From Alphaproteobacteria bacterium (lineage in GTDB: Bacteria > Pseudomonadota > Alphaproteobacteria > Rhizobiales > Rhizobiaceae), in contig BOKV01000001.1 of assembly GCA_016861165.1 (NCBI GenBank), positions 1-64,000 on the forward strand: a DNA stretch of 64,000 nt. Direction: 5' to 3'. The position numbers were made by a program, and so were the translations under genes. Of the stretch, positions 33,037-41,676 are shown piece by piece. The notes beneath the pieces are model-generated. The model searched no databases, had not been told where the DNA came from, and was given only the letters and a program-made list of their open reading frames with translations. The first letter of the stretch is position 1. Each line of letters opens with the position of its first letter.

Positions 33037-34053
33037 TTAGGCGGCCGCCGGCGCCGCGTCAAGGCATATGGCGGCGAAGGCCCGGGCGATCAGTTGCGGT
33101 TCGGCGTCGGCCCGGGTCGCCTCGTCCGACAGCGTCTGGCGCCAGCGCCTGGCGCCGGGCAGGCCCGAGAACAGCCCGGCCATGTGGCGCGTGACATGGT
33201 GGAGGCGGCCGCCGCCGGCGATGACGCGGGCCGCATAGTCGCTCATCGCCTCGATCAGCTCGGGCCATGCGATCGGCGGTCGGGGGTCGCCGTAGAACCG
33301 GCGGTCGACCTCGCGCAGCAGGCCCGGGTCGTGATAGGCGGCCCGGCCCAGCATGACGCCGTCGAGCGCCACAGGCCCGCGCGCCATTTCGCGCAGCGCC
33401 GTTTCGAGGTCCGCCAGCCCGCCATTGAGGCCGATGAACCGGTCGGGGTTTTCCGCCTTCAACCGGCGCACCCGCGCGTAGTCGAGCGGCGGCAGGTCGC
33501 GGTTCTGCTTCGGGCTCAGGCCCTGCAGCCAGGCCTTGCGCGCATGGACCCACAGCCCATCGGCGCCGGCCTGCCAGACCGCTCCGGCGAGCGCATCAAG
33601 CGCCGGGCCGGTATCCTGGTCGTCGACGCCAAGCCGGCACTTGACCGTGACCGGCACCGCCACGGCTTCCTTCATCGCCGCCACCAGCCGGTCGACCAGG
33701 GCCGGCTGGCGCATCAGGCAGGCGCCGAAGGTGCCCGACCGCACCCGGTCGGACGGGCAGCCGACATTGAGGTTGATGGCGTCGTAGCCGAACGATTCGG
33801 CGATCCGCGCCGCCTCGGCCAGGCGGGCCGGGTCGGCCCCGCCGAGCTGCACGGCGACCGGGTGCTCGGCCGGGTCGAGGGCGAGCAGGCGCCGCCGATC
33901 GCCGTGGATAACCGCGTCGGCGACGATCATCTCGGTGAACAGCAGCGCCCGGCGCGTGAGCTGGCGGTGGAAGAACCGGCAATGGCGGTCGGTCCAGTCC
34001 ATCATTGGCGCGATGGCGAAGGCGGCTTGGTTTCTCAGGTCTACATGCTGCAT
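33037..34053 (-). CDS. dusA: tRNA-dihydrouridine synthase DusA
   Basis: The 338-residue FMN enzyme reduces uridines 20 and 20a in the D-loop of tRNA. It has the N-terminal FMN segment APMMDWTDRHCRFFHRQL and the catalytic Cys in NLNVGCPSDRV. The DusA-type region RKAWLQGLSPKQNR is also present. ATG 34053 is the first start. A repeat cluster (34084-34167) lies in its leader, between it and the universal stress protein gene upstream on the same strand. Confidence 0.93.
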   Translation of the reverse strand: MQHVDLRNQAAFAIAPMMDWTDRHCRFFHRQLTRRALLFTEMIVADAVIHGDRRRLLALDPAEHPVAVQLGGADPARLAEAARIAESFGYDAINLNVGCPSDRVRSGTFGACLMRQPALVDRLVAAMKEAVAVPVTVKCRLGVDDQDTGPALDALAGAVWQAGADGLWVHARKAWLQGLSPKQNRDLPPLDYARVRRLKAENPDRFIGLNGGLADLETALREMARGPVALDGVMLGRAAYHDPGLLREVDRRFYGDPRPPIAWPELIEAMSDYAARVIAGGGRLHHVTRHMAGLFSGLPGARRWRQTLSDEATRADAEPQLIARAFAAICLDAAPAAA

Positions 34054-34083
34054 CGGAATGAGCCGGATCGTTGCCAGGCGCCA

Positions 34084-34167
34084 GTTGATCGCGCGGCTTG
34101 GTAGCGCCGCCGCGCCGCCACCACAAGGCCCGGTGCGATCAACGCGCGATCAACGCGCGATCAACGC
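34084..34167. repeat. 11-bp tandem repeats with an inverted copy
   Basis: The unit GCGATCAACGC occurs three times head to tail at 34135-34167, with a partial fourth copy (ACGATCAG) after it. An inverted copy, GTTGATCGCGC, lies at 34084-34094 and could pair with the repeats into a hairpin. It overlaps the last codons of the universal stress protein gene and forms the leader of dusA. It may be a transcription-ending hairpin or a simple expanded repeat. Confidence 0.55.
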
Positions 34168-34586
34168 ACGATCAGCACCGAGACCCTGGCGTGGCGAACC
34201 ACGCGCGCCGCGTTCGTCCCGATCAGATAGTCCTCGGGCCCCGGCGTCGCGGCCGACATGACAATGAGGTCGGCCCCGGTGACCTCCGCGAAATGCAGGA
34301 TCTGGCGATAGATCGAGCCGTGGCCGACGATGTGGCGGTGCTTGATCTCGGCCGGCACGTGCTGCCGGGTGAAGTCGTGCAGGGCCTTGTCGGCCGCGGC
34401 AAGCGCCTGCTTTTCATGCTCCTTGGGGAAATAGCCGCCGACGATCGACATGCCATAGTCCGGCACGATCGTCAGCACATGCAGGTGCGCGTCGAACAGG
34501 CGCGCATATTCGACCGCCACCGCGATGGCGCGCTGTTCCGTCGCCGGGCTGCCAAGGTCGATCGAAACCAGGATGTTCCTGTACAT
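34161..34586 (-). CDS. Universal stress protein, TRAP-associated (TeaD-like)
   Basis: The 141-residue UspA-domain protein begins RNILVSIDLGSPATEQRAIA and ends GPEDYLIGTNAARVVRHARV, a form of the ATP-binding loop. It lies 12 bp downstream of the TRAP permease gene on the same strand. In Halomonas the ectoine TRAP system TeaABC has such a protein, TeaD, that binds ATP and down-tunes transport; a similar role is inferred here. Its 3' end runs into the 11-bp repeat array. Confidence 0.75.
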   Translation of the reverse strand: MYRNILVSIDLGSPATEQRAIAVAVEYARLFDAHLHVLTIVPDYGMSIVGGYFPKEHEKQALAAADKALHDFTRQHVPAEIKHRHIVGHGSIYRQILHFAEVTGADLIVMSAATPGPEDYLIGTNAARVVRHARVSVLIVR

Positions 34587-34598
34587 TGCGGGCCTCGT

Positions 34599-37268
34599 TC
34601 AGGCGGCCTTGGGATTGCCGAATGGGGTGCCTCCGCGCCGGCGCTGGACGAACACCACCAGCGCGAAGATCAGGAAGCCGGGGACATAGAAGACCTCGCG
34701 CGGCAGGCGCTCGGCCTCGATCTCGACCTCGGTGATGCGCACCGGCGGGTCACCGTAGAAGTCGAGCCGGCCCAGCGCGCGGCTGGCAAGGCTGTTGGGG
34801 TCGGTCGGCTCATCGAGGTTGGCAAGGCCGTTATCCATGATGACGTTGAGACCGATCGCCCGCTCGAAGCGCTCCTCGCCGGTTCCTGCCTTCGGTCCCA
34901 GCTCGAACGCCATGGTGCGCGAGACCATGCGGTTCGGATCGTTGAAGTCCGGCCCGACGATGACCAGCCGGACCACCGCGTCGTCTTCGGCCTCGCCGAC
35001 CACCTGGAAAAGCTGCTCCGGCGCCACGCCGCGATAGGGGGCCTGGACAAGATCGAGGAAGAAGCCCGGCCGCAGCAGCATGAAGGTGACCAGCAGCAGC
35101 GCCAGCGATTCCCAGAGGCGGGAACGGGCCATGAAGAAGCCTTGCGTCGCCGCCGCAAAGACCAGCATGGCGAGTGTCGCCTTGACGAAGATCCAGATCG
35201 CCCCGAAGACGCCCACGCCGATCAGCAGCAGGTCGGTGTTGAACACGAAGATGAAGGGCAGGAGGACCGTGCGCAGCGAATAGAAGAACGCGGTGAAGCC
35301 GGTGCGGATCGGGTCGCCGCCGGATACGGCGGCCGCCGCGAAGGAGGCAAGCCCCACCGGCGGCGTCACGTCCGCCATGATGCCGAAATAGAAGACGAAA
35401 AGGTGGGCGGCGATCAGCGGAATGATGACGCCATTGGCCGCCCCCAGTTCGACGATCACCGGGGCCATCAGCGAGGAGACGACGATATAGTTGGCCGTGG
35501 TCGGCAATCCCATGCCGAGCACCAGGCTGATGGCTGCGGTGAACAGCAGGATCAAGAGGATGTTGCCGCCGGACAGGAACTCGACGAACTCGGCCATGAC
35601 CTGGCCGATGCCGGTCAGCGTCACCGTGCCGACGATGATGCCGGCGGCCGCGGTGGCGCAGGCGATGCCGATCATGTTGCGCGCGCCGGCGATCAGGCCG
35701 ACGATGAGGTCCTGACCGCCTTCGCGCATGGCCGCCGCCCGCTCGCTGGCCTGCAGTCCGCGGAAGAACGCCTTGAGCGGCTTCTGGGTGAGGATGATGA
35801 CGATCAGCAGCACGACCGCGTAGAAGGCCGACAGCCCCGGCGAGTAGCGCTCGATCATCAGGAACCAGACCAGCACGAACAGCGGAAGCAGGTAGTGCAG
35901 CCCCGTGCGCAGCACCTCGCCGGCGACCGGCAGCCTGACCACCGGGGCGTTCGGATCGTCGAGCTCGAGGTCCGGCGACCTGGCAGCGTACCAGATTAGC
36001 GCCACGTAGACGACGAGCAGGATGGCGACCAGCAGTGGCGCCGAGATGAAGGGCAGCAATTGCTGGACGAGCTTGACGAACCAGTAGATGGCACCGGCGA
36101 GGACGACGATGGAAGCCGCCACGATGCCGGTCCTCAGCAGCGCCTGCGTGCGGGTCGTCGACACCGGCTTGGGCAGCATCGGCATGTCGTTCCTCACCGC
36201 TTCCAGATGCACCAGGTAGAGCAGCGCGATGTAGGAAATGACGGCTGGAAGGAAGGCGTGCTTGATCACCTCCAGATAGGAAATGCCGACATATTCGACC
36301 ATCAGGAACGCCGCCGCGCCCATGACCGGCGGCATGATCTGGCCGTTGACCGAACTGGCCACCTCGACCGAGCCGGCCTTTTCCGAGGTGAAGCCGACCC
36401 GCTTCATCAGGGGAATCGTGAAGGTGCCGGTGGTCACGACATTGGCGATGGAGGAGCCCGAGATCAGGCCGGTCATCATCGAGGCGAGCACGGCCGCCTT
36501 GGCCGGCCCGCCGCGCAGATGGCCGAGCAGCGCGAAGGCGAGCTTGATGAAGAAATTGCCGGCGCCGGCGCGGTCGAGCATCGACCCGAACAGGACGAAG
36601 AGAAAAACGAAGGACGTGGAAACGCCGAGCGCGACGCCGAACACGCCCTCCGACGTCAGCCACATGGTGCTCATGGCGCGGCTGACAGTCGCGCCGCGCC
36701 ATTGCAGCATGTCGGGCAGCCAAGCGGCATTGCCGAAGAACACGTAGAGGAGGAAGACGATGGCGACGACGACCAGCGGTGGTCCGAGCGCGCGGCGGGT
36801 CGCCTCCAGAAGGAGGATCAGGCCAAGCGCGGCGGCGACGATGTCGCTGCGGATCGGCAGGCCGGGCCGCTGCGACAGCTCGCGATAGAACCAGAAGATG
36901 TAAAGCGCGCAGCCGGCCGCGGCGATCGCCAGCACCCAGTCGGCTACCGGAATGCGGGCGCGCGGGCTCGCCCGGAACGCCGGATAGGCGGTGTAGGCGA
37001 GCAGCAGGGCGAAGGCGAGGTGGATCGAGCGCGCCTCGGCGGCGTTGAGCGTCAGCGACAGGCCGGTGGCCGACGACAGCAGAAACGGCAGCGGCGAGGC
37101 GATGTAGAGCTGGAACAGCGACCAGCACAGGGCCAGGCCGGCAAGGATGTAGCCCGATATGCCGGCGGGGTCGCGGGCGCCGGTATCGGTCGCGGCGACG
37201 AGGTCCTTCAGTTCCTCATCGCTCAGGCCCGGCGAGGCGGCGCCGTCCGGTTTCCTGCTCTCGACCAT
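34599..37268 (-). CDS. Fused TRAP transporter permease (DctQM-like) with DUF3394
   Basis: The 889-residue inner-membrane protein joins a small DctQ-like part (about 30-190) to a large DctM-like permease (about 200-690, motifs SGSSIANVVTTGTFTIPLMKR and PPVMGAAAFLMVEYVG). A C-terminal DUF3394 domain follows, ending with one helix. This is the TAXI-type TRAP arrangement. With the adjacent TAXI binding protein it would import an organic acid or amino acid-like solute by ion gradient. Gene order (aminotransferase, binding protein, permease, stress protein) suggests one catabolic operon. Confidence 0.9.
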   Translation of the reverse strand: MVESRKPDGAASPGLSDEELKDLVAATDTGARDPAGISGYILAGLALCWSLFQLYIASPLPFLLSSATGLSLTLNAAEARSIHLAFALLLAYTAYPAFRASPRARIPVADWVLAIAAAGCALYIFWFYRELSQRPGLPIRSDIVAAALGLILLLEATRRALGPPLVVVAIVFLLYVFFGNAAWLPDMLQWRGATVSRAMSTMWLTSEGVFGVALGVSTSFVFLFVLFGSMLDRAGAGNFFIKLAFALLGHLRGGPAKAAVLASMMTGLISGSSIANVVTTGTFTIPLMKRVGFTSEKAGSVEVASSVNGQIMPPVMGAAAFLMVEYVGISYLEVIKHAFLPAVISYIALLYLVHLEAVRNDMPMLPKPVSTTRTQALLRTGIVAASIVVLAGAIYWFVKLVQQLLPFISAPLLVAILLVVYVALIWYAARSPDLELDDPNAPVVRLPVAGEVLRTGLHYLLPLFVLVWFLMIERYSPGLSAFYAVVLLIVIILTQKPLKAFFRGLQASERAAAMREGGQDLIVGLIAGARNMIGIACATAAAGIIVGTVTLTGIGQVMAEFVEFLSGGNILLILLFTAAISLVLGMGLPTTANYIVVSSLMAPVIVELGAANGVIIPLIAAHLFVFYFGIMADVTPPVGLASFAAAAVSGGDPIRTGFTAFFYSLRTVLLPFIFVFNTDLLLIGVGVFGAIWIFVKATLAMLVFAAATQGFFMARSRLWESLALLLVTFMLLRPGFFLDLVQAPYRGVAPEQLFQVVGEAEDDAVVRLVIVGPDFNDPNRMVSRTMAFELGPKAGTGEERFERAIGLNVIMDNGLANLDEPTDPNSLASRALGRLDFYGDPPVRITEVEIEAERLPREVFYVPGFLIFALVVFVQRRRGGTPFGNPKAA

Positions 37269-37328
37269 CCGTCCCCCTCCCCGTCAATCGGCGCCACATC
37301 GTCGGCCGACGGCGTCCCCCCGCGAACG

Positions 37329-37355
37329 AACGGGCGCCCGGCACGGGCGCCCGTT
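37329..37355. ncRNA. Perfect intercistronic hairpin between TAXI protein and permease genes
   Basis: AACGGGCGCCCG (37329-37340) and CGGGCGCCCGTT (37344-37355) pair over 12 bp with a 3-base loop (GCA), in the 95-bp gap between the binding-protein stop and the permease start. There is no T-run, so it probably limits read-through or protects the binding-protein message rather than stopping all transcription. Confidence 0.5.
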
Positions 37356-37363
37356 GTGATGCC

Positions 37364-38344
37364 CTACTGGAGCCAGCCTTGCTCCTTGTAGTATTTCTCG
37401 GCACCCGGATGGAGCGGGGCCGAGTTGCCCTGGCTGACCATGCGCTGCGGATCGAGATTGGCCAGCGCCGGGTGCAGCGCCTTGAACGCGTCGAAATCGG
37501 CGAACACCGCCTTGACGAATTCGTACACCACTTCGTCGGGCACGTTCGCCGAAGTGACGACGGTCGCGCCGACGCCGAAAGTGCTGACGTCGTTCGGGTT
37601 GCCGCGATACATCCCGCCGGGGATGGTGGCCTTGAAGTAGTATGGATTGTCGGCGACCAGCTTGTCGATCTCCGGGCCTTCCGCCGCGGCGATCACGCTG
37701 TCGCAGGAGGTCGTGGCCTCCTGAATGGAGCCGGCGGGATGACCGACCGTGTAGACGAAGGCGTCGACATTGTTGTCGCACAGCGCTTGGCTCTGCTCGG
37801 CCGGGGCGAGTTCGGAGGCGAGCGCGAAATCGGACATCGTCCAGCCCTTCTCGGCCATCAGCAGTTCCATCAATGCCCGCTGGCCGGAACCGGGATTGCC
37901 GACATTGACGCGCTTGCCCTTCAGCTCATCGAGCTTGGTGATGCCTGAATCGGAACGCGCAACGATGGTGAGCGGCTCGGCATGCAGCGAAAAGACGGCG
38001 CGCAGATCGGCGTGGGCGCCGCCTTCGGTGAAACCGGCCTTGCCGTTATAGGCATTGTACTGGACATCGGACTGGACGACGCCGAACTCCAGTTCGCCGG
38101 CCTTGATGGCATTGACGTTGAAGACCGAGCCGCCGGTCGATTCCACCGAGCAGCGGATGCCGTGCTCCCGGCGCGTCTGGTTCATGAGGCGGCAGATGGC
38201 GCCGCCGACCGGATAGTAGACGCCGGTCACGCCGCCGGTGCCAACCGATACGAAGCGTTGCTCCTGGGCCGTGGCGCCCGCGGCAAAAATGGCGCCGCCA
38301 AGCAACGCCGCCAGCACCACGCCGGTTGTCGTATTTGGCTTCAT
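37364..38344 (-). CDS. TAXI-family TRAP transporter solute-binding protein
   Basis: The 326-residue periplasmic protein has a signal peptide (about 1-26, cleaved after TAQ) and the TAXI hallmark [21 protein letters not shown]. Later segments [20 protein letters not shown] and [21 protein letters not shown] are typical. TAXI proteins capture glutamate-like or other small anions for the fused permease. It lies 72 bp after the aminotransferase gene on the same strand. The ligand cannot be predicted. Confidence 0.88.
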   Translation of the reverse strand: MKPNTTTGVVLAALLGGAIFAAGATAQEQRFVSVGTGGVTGVYYPVGGAICRLMNQTRREHGIRCSVESTGGSVFNVNAIKAGELEFGVVQSDVQYNAYNGKAGFTEGGAHADLRAVFSLHAEPLTIVARSDSGITKLDELKGKRVNVGNPGSGQRALMELLMAEKGWTMSDFALASELAPAEQSQALCDNNVDAFVYTVGHPAGSIQEATTSCDSVIAAAEGPEIDKLVADNPYYFKATIPGGMYRGNPNDVSTFGVGATVVTSANVPDEVVYEFVKAVFADFDAFKALHPALANLDPQRMVSQGNSAPLHPGAEKYYKEQGWLQ

Positions 38345-38416
38345 CGTCGTTCTCCCTTCTTGTCATCGGCCCGTGCGGGCCCTGGAATGATCGGCCGGGT
38401 TTCGCATGCCGCCGGT

Positions 38417-39778
38417 TCAACGCAAGGCGGCGGGTTGGCTCCTCCCTTCATGGCTGGCCTGGCAGGCGGCATCGACCGCATCGCCGAGGCGTTCCACAAT
38501 CGTGTCGATGACGTGCGCGTCGCTGATGAAAGGCGGTGCGATCAGGACATGATCGCCGCTGGCGCCATCGATGGTGCCGCCGGCCGGGTAGACCAGCAGG
38601 CCACGCGCCATCGCCTCGTTCTTGACGCGCGCATGCAGCCTGAGCGCCGGGTCGAACGGCGCCTTGGTTGAACGGTCGTCGACGAGTTCAAGGCCGAGCA
38701 GCAGGCCGCGCCCGCGGATGTCGCCGACATGGGGGTGGTTGCCGAAACGCTCGCCGAGACGCCGGCGCAGGCGCTCGCCCATGTCGCGCACATTGGCCAG
38801 CAGGTCATCGCGCGCGATAACCTCCTGGACGGCCAGCGCGGCGGCGCTGGCCATCGGATGGCACATGTAGGTGTGGCCATGCTGGAACAGGCCGGAACCG
38901 CTGGCGAAAGCGTCGTAGATGCGTCGCGACAGCAGGACGGCCCCGATCGGCTGGTAGCCGCCGGCTAGGCCCTTGGCGACGGTCATCAGGTCGGGGGCGA
39001 CACCGTCCTGCTCGCAGGCGTGAAGCGTGCCGGTCCGGCCCATGCCGCACATCACCTCATCGAGTATGAGAAGAATGCCGTGGCGGTCGCAGATTTGACG
39101 AATGCGGCGCAGATAGCCGCTGACGGCCGGCACCGCGCCGGCGGTCGCCCCGACCACCGGCTCGGCGATGAAGGCCATCACCGTATCGGCGCCCAGTTCG
39201 GCGACCTTTTGTTCCAGCGCCTGCGCGGCGCGCTCGCCATAGGCTTCCTCGGATTCGTCCGGTCGCTGGTGACGGTAGGCGTAGCAGGGGTCGATATGGT
39301 GGGTCTCGATCAGCAGCGGGCGGAACTGCGCGCGACGCCACTCATTGCCACCCGCGGCAAGTGCTCCAAGCGTGTTGCCGTGATAGCTCTGCCGGCGGGC
39401 GACGATATGGCGCCGCTGCGGCTGACCGATCTCGACGAAGTACTGGCGCGCCATCTTGAGGGCGGCCTCGACCGCTTCCGAGCCGCCGGAGACAAGATAG
39501 ACATGGCTGATGCCGTCGGGCGCGTCGGCGACCAACCGTTCCGCCAGGGCTTCGGCCGGGGCGTTCGAGAAGAAGCTGGTATGGGCGTAGGCGAGCCGGT
39601 CGGCCTGCCGGTGCAGGGCGGCGATCACGTCCGGATGGCCGTGGCCGAGGCAGGACACGGCCGCGCCGCCCGAGGCGTCGAGATAGGCGCGGCCAGCCTC
39701 GTCGAACAGTTCGACGCCGCGGCCCGAAACGGCAACGGGAAGCGCCTGGCCGATCTGACGGTGGAGAATGCAGGTCAT
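38417..39778 (-). CDS. Class III (PLP) aminotransferase
   Basis: The 453-residue enzyme belongs to the class III omega-amino-acid transaminase family. The PLP-binding Lys lies in TVAKGLAGGYQPIGA and the cofactor acidic residue in LILDEVMCGMGRTG; GSEAVEAALKMARQYF is the phosphate-binding region. Family members transfer amino groups from beta-alanine, GABA, taurine-like or other non-alpha amines. Its ATG at 39778 overlaps the RpiR gene end by 4 bp, and the TAXI-TRAP genes follow, so it probably deaminates the imported compound. Confidence 0.88.
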   Translation of the reverse strand: MTCILHRQIGQALPVAVSGRGVELFDEAGRAYLDASGGAAVSCLGHGHPDVIAALHRQADRLAYAHTSFFSNAPAEALAERLVADAPDGISHVYLVSGGSEAVEAALKMARQYFVEIGQPQRRHIVARRQSYHGNTLGALAAGGNEWRRAQFRPLLIETHHIDPCYAYRHQRPDESEEAYGERAAQALEQKVAELGADTVMAFIAEPVVGATAGAVPAVSGYLRRIRQICDRHGILLILDEVMCGMGRTGTLHACEQDGVAPDLMTVAKGLAGGYQPIGAVLLSRRIYDAFASGSGLFQHGHTYMCHPMASAAALAVQEVIARDDLLANVRDMGERLRRRLGERFGNHPHVGDIRGRGLLLGLELVDDRSTKAPFDPALRLHARVKNEAMARGLLVYPAGGTIDGASGDHVLIAPPFISDAHVIDTIVERLGDAVDAACQASHEGRSQPAALR

Positions 39779-40665
39779 GGCGCCCTCGCCGGCGGCGGCT
39801 GGTAGTGGATGCCCATGGCGGCAAGCTGGCTCTCCGTGCGCGCAATCCCGGCAAGCGCCGCCTTGCCGCGCCGGCCGGCGATCAGCGTCACCAGAATCTC
39901 GCCAACCGCGAATGCCGGAGCCATGGTGTGAAAGAAGGACGGGCTGTCGGTGGTGACCTGGACCGCGTGGTCGGCGAGCCGGGCGATCGGCGACACCCGG
40001 CTGTCGGTGATGGCCAGCACAGGCACGCCCCGCTGCCTGGCGAGCCGTGCTGCCTCGACCGTTGCGCGCGTATACGGCGCGACGCTGACGGCGAGAAGCA
40101 CGTCGCGCCGCTCGGCATGGCGCAGCGCATCGAGGTCCGACGCCGAGGCGCGGTCGACAAGGACAACCTGCTCGCCGAGAAACTCCAGCATATAGGCAAG
40201 CTGCGCCGCAACGGCGTTGCTCGACCGCAGCCCGAGACAGTAGATGCGCCGGGCTTTCGCGACGGCCTCCGACACGGCGATGAGCGCCGCGGCCTGCTCG
40301 CTCTCGGCAAGCCGCGCCACTCCGGCCGCCAGGCTGTGCGCCATCTCGGCGACCAGGGCCGCGGCTCCCGTCTCCCTCTGGCGCGCGACCTGAATGTTGG
40401 CCTTGCCGGCAAAACCGAGCGAGCTGCGGCGCAACTGGTCGGCCGCGACGGCGCGAATCTCCTCATAGCCGGCATAGCCGAGGCGCTTGGCGAGCCTGGT
40501 CATCGTCCATGGCTGGACGCCGGCGCGCCGGGCCTGCTCGCGCATCGACAGCAGCGCCACGTCGTCGGAGTGATCGAGCATGTAGCGCGCCGCCACGCCA
40601 AGCTGCGCGGGCAGCCGGTCGAACTCGGCCACGATCCGGTCAGCAAGCTGAGATTGCGGGTCCAT
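39775..40665 (-). CDS. MurR/RpiR-family transcriptional regulator
   Basis: The 296-residue protein joins an N-terminal HTH of the RpiR type (about 1-77, with VALLSMREQARRAGVQPWTM) to a C-terminal SIS sugar-isomerase-like domain (about 120-250). SIS domains sense phosphorylated or amino sugar-like ligands. ATG 40665 gives the natural length; the upstream ATG at 40737 would extend into the divergent promoter. It overlaps the aminotransferase gene and diverges from the BKACE gene, so it probably controls both sides. Confidence 0.85.
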   Translation of the reverse strand: MDPQSQLADRIVAEFDRLPAQLGVAARYMLDHSDDVALLSMREQARRAGVQPWTMTRLAKRLGYAGYEEIRAVAADQLRRSSLGFAGKANIQVARQRETGAAALVAEMAHSLAAGVARLAESEQAAALIAVSEAVAKARRIYCLGLRSSNAVAAQLAYMLEFLGEQVVLVDRASASDLDALRHAERRDVLLAVSVAPYTRATVEAARLARQRGVPVLAITDSRVSPIARLADHAVQVTTDSPSFFHTMAPAFAVGEILVTLIAGRRGKAALAGIARTESQLAAMGIHYQPPPARAP

Positions 40666-40698
40666 GTCGGGACAAACGATAGACCGGCGAGGCAAACA

Positions 40699-40735
40699 AT
40701 GCAACAAAGGTTGCCGCATCTCGACATGATGCAAC
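40699..40735. promoter_or_regulatory. Candidate operator of the RpiR-type regulator
   Basis: In the 92-bp divergent gap, GCAAC (40701-40705) and GTTGC (40710-40714) form a perfect inverted repeat around AAAG. The hexamer-like ATGCAAC occurs twice, at 40699-40705 and 40729-40735, 30 bp apart. These could be regulator sites; no footprint data are implied. Confidence 0.45.
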
Positions 40736-40757
40736 ATATGAAGGTTCGGAGCAGGGC

Positions 40758-41582
40758 ATGGTCAGACCAACCGCGATCGCGATCGCGCCCAACGGCGCGC
40801 GCAGGACGAAGGCCGATCATCCGCGGCTGCCCATGACGCCCGAGGAAATTGCCGCGGAGGCCGCCCGGTCGCTCGATGCCGGAGCCGCGATGCTGCACCT
40901 GCACGTTCGCGACCGGCAAGGCCGGCATCTGCTTGACGCATCAGCCTATCGTCAGGCGACTGCCACGATCCGCTCGGCCGTGGGACAGCGGCTGGTGGTT
41001 CAGATCACCACCGAGGCGGCCGGCAGCTACGGGCCCGACACGCAGATGGCCGTCGCGCGGGCGGCCCGGCCCGAGGCCGTTTCGTTGGCATTGCGCGAAC
41101 TGGTCGCCGACGCCGCGCACGAAAAGGCCTTCGCGGCATTCATGGAATGGCTGGCCCGCGAGGCGGTGATGACCCAGATCATCCTCTACGACGCGGCCGA
41201 CGCCGCCAGGCTCGCCGATCTTCGCCGGCGTGGGCTCGTCGGCGGCGACACGGTGCACGTCCTCTACGTGCTGGGCCGCTACGCAGCCGGACAGACCAGC
41301 GAGCCGGCCGACCTCCTCCCCTTCCTTGCCGCCGCCGCGCCGCTGCCGGTCGATTTCATGGTCTGCGCGTTCGGGGCACGCGAGACCGCGTGCGTGACGG
41401 CCGGCGCCCTGTTCGGCGGCGACATGCGCGTCGGCTTCGAGAACAACCTGCTGCTGCCGGACGGGCGTGTCGCGCCCGACAATGCCAGCCTGGTCAGTGC
41501 GGCCGCGTCGGCGGTCGCAAGCTGCGGGATACCGCTCGCGGACGCCGACGCTTTGCGGGCCAGATGGCTGCCTCGACGATGA
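40758..41582 (+). CDS. BKACE family (DUF849) beta-keto acid cleavage enzyme
   Basis: The 274-residue protein belongs to the beta-keto acid cleavage enzymes, related to Kce (3-keto-5-aminohexanoate cleavage). These condense a beta-keto acid with acetyl-CoA, releasing acetoacetate and a new acyl-CoA. Zinc ligands His47 and His49 (MLHLHVRD) and Glu228 (GFENN) match the Kce His46, His48 and Glu230. BKACE members act on many different keto acids, so the substrate is unknown. It diverges from the RpiR, aminotransferase and TAXI-TRAP genes. A deaminated product of the imported solute would be a natural substrate. Confidence 0.9.
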   Translation: MVRPTAIAIAPNGARRTKADHPRLPMTPEEIAAEAARSLDAGAAMLHLHVRDRQGRHLLDASAYRQATATIRSAVGQRLVVQITTEAAGSYGPDTQMAVARAARPEAVSLALRELVADAAHEKAFAAFMEWLAREAVMTQIILYDAADAARLADLRRRGLVGGDTVHVLYVLGRYAAGQTSEPADLLPFLAAAAPLPVDFMVCAFGARETACVTAGALFGGDMRVGFENNLLLPDGRVAPDNASLVSAAASAVASCGIPLADADALRARWLPRR

Positions 41583-41676
41583 GCCCGCGCCGGCGCGGGC
41601 CTCGCGCGGGCGGGGCAACATCACGACAGGTCGTCGCGGCGCGCCGGCGCCCGGCGTGAAGCGCCGCGCCGCCGCC

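Noticed and set aside
34135-34175. CRISPR array
   Set aside because: The 11-bp units are joined without unique spacers and too short to be CRISPR repeats.
40758-41582. Lysine fermentation kce gene
   Set aside because: The other lysine fermentation genes (aminomutases, kdd, kal) are absent and BKACE members have many substrates.
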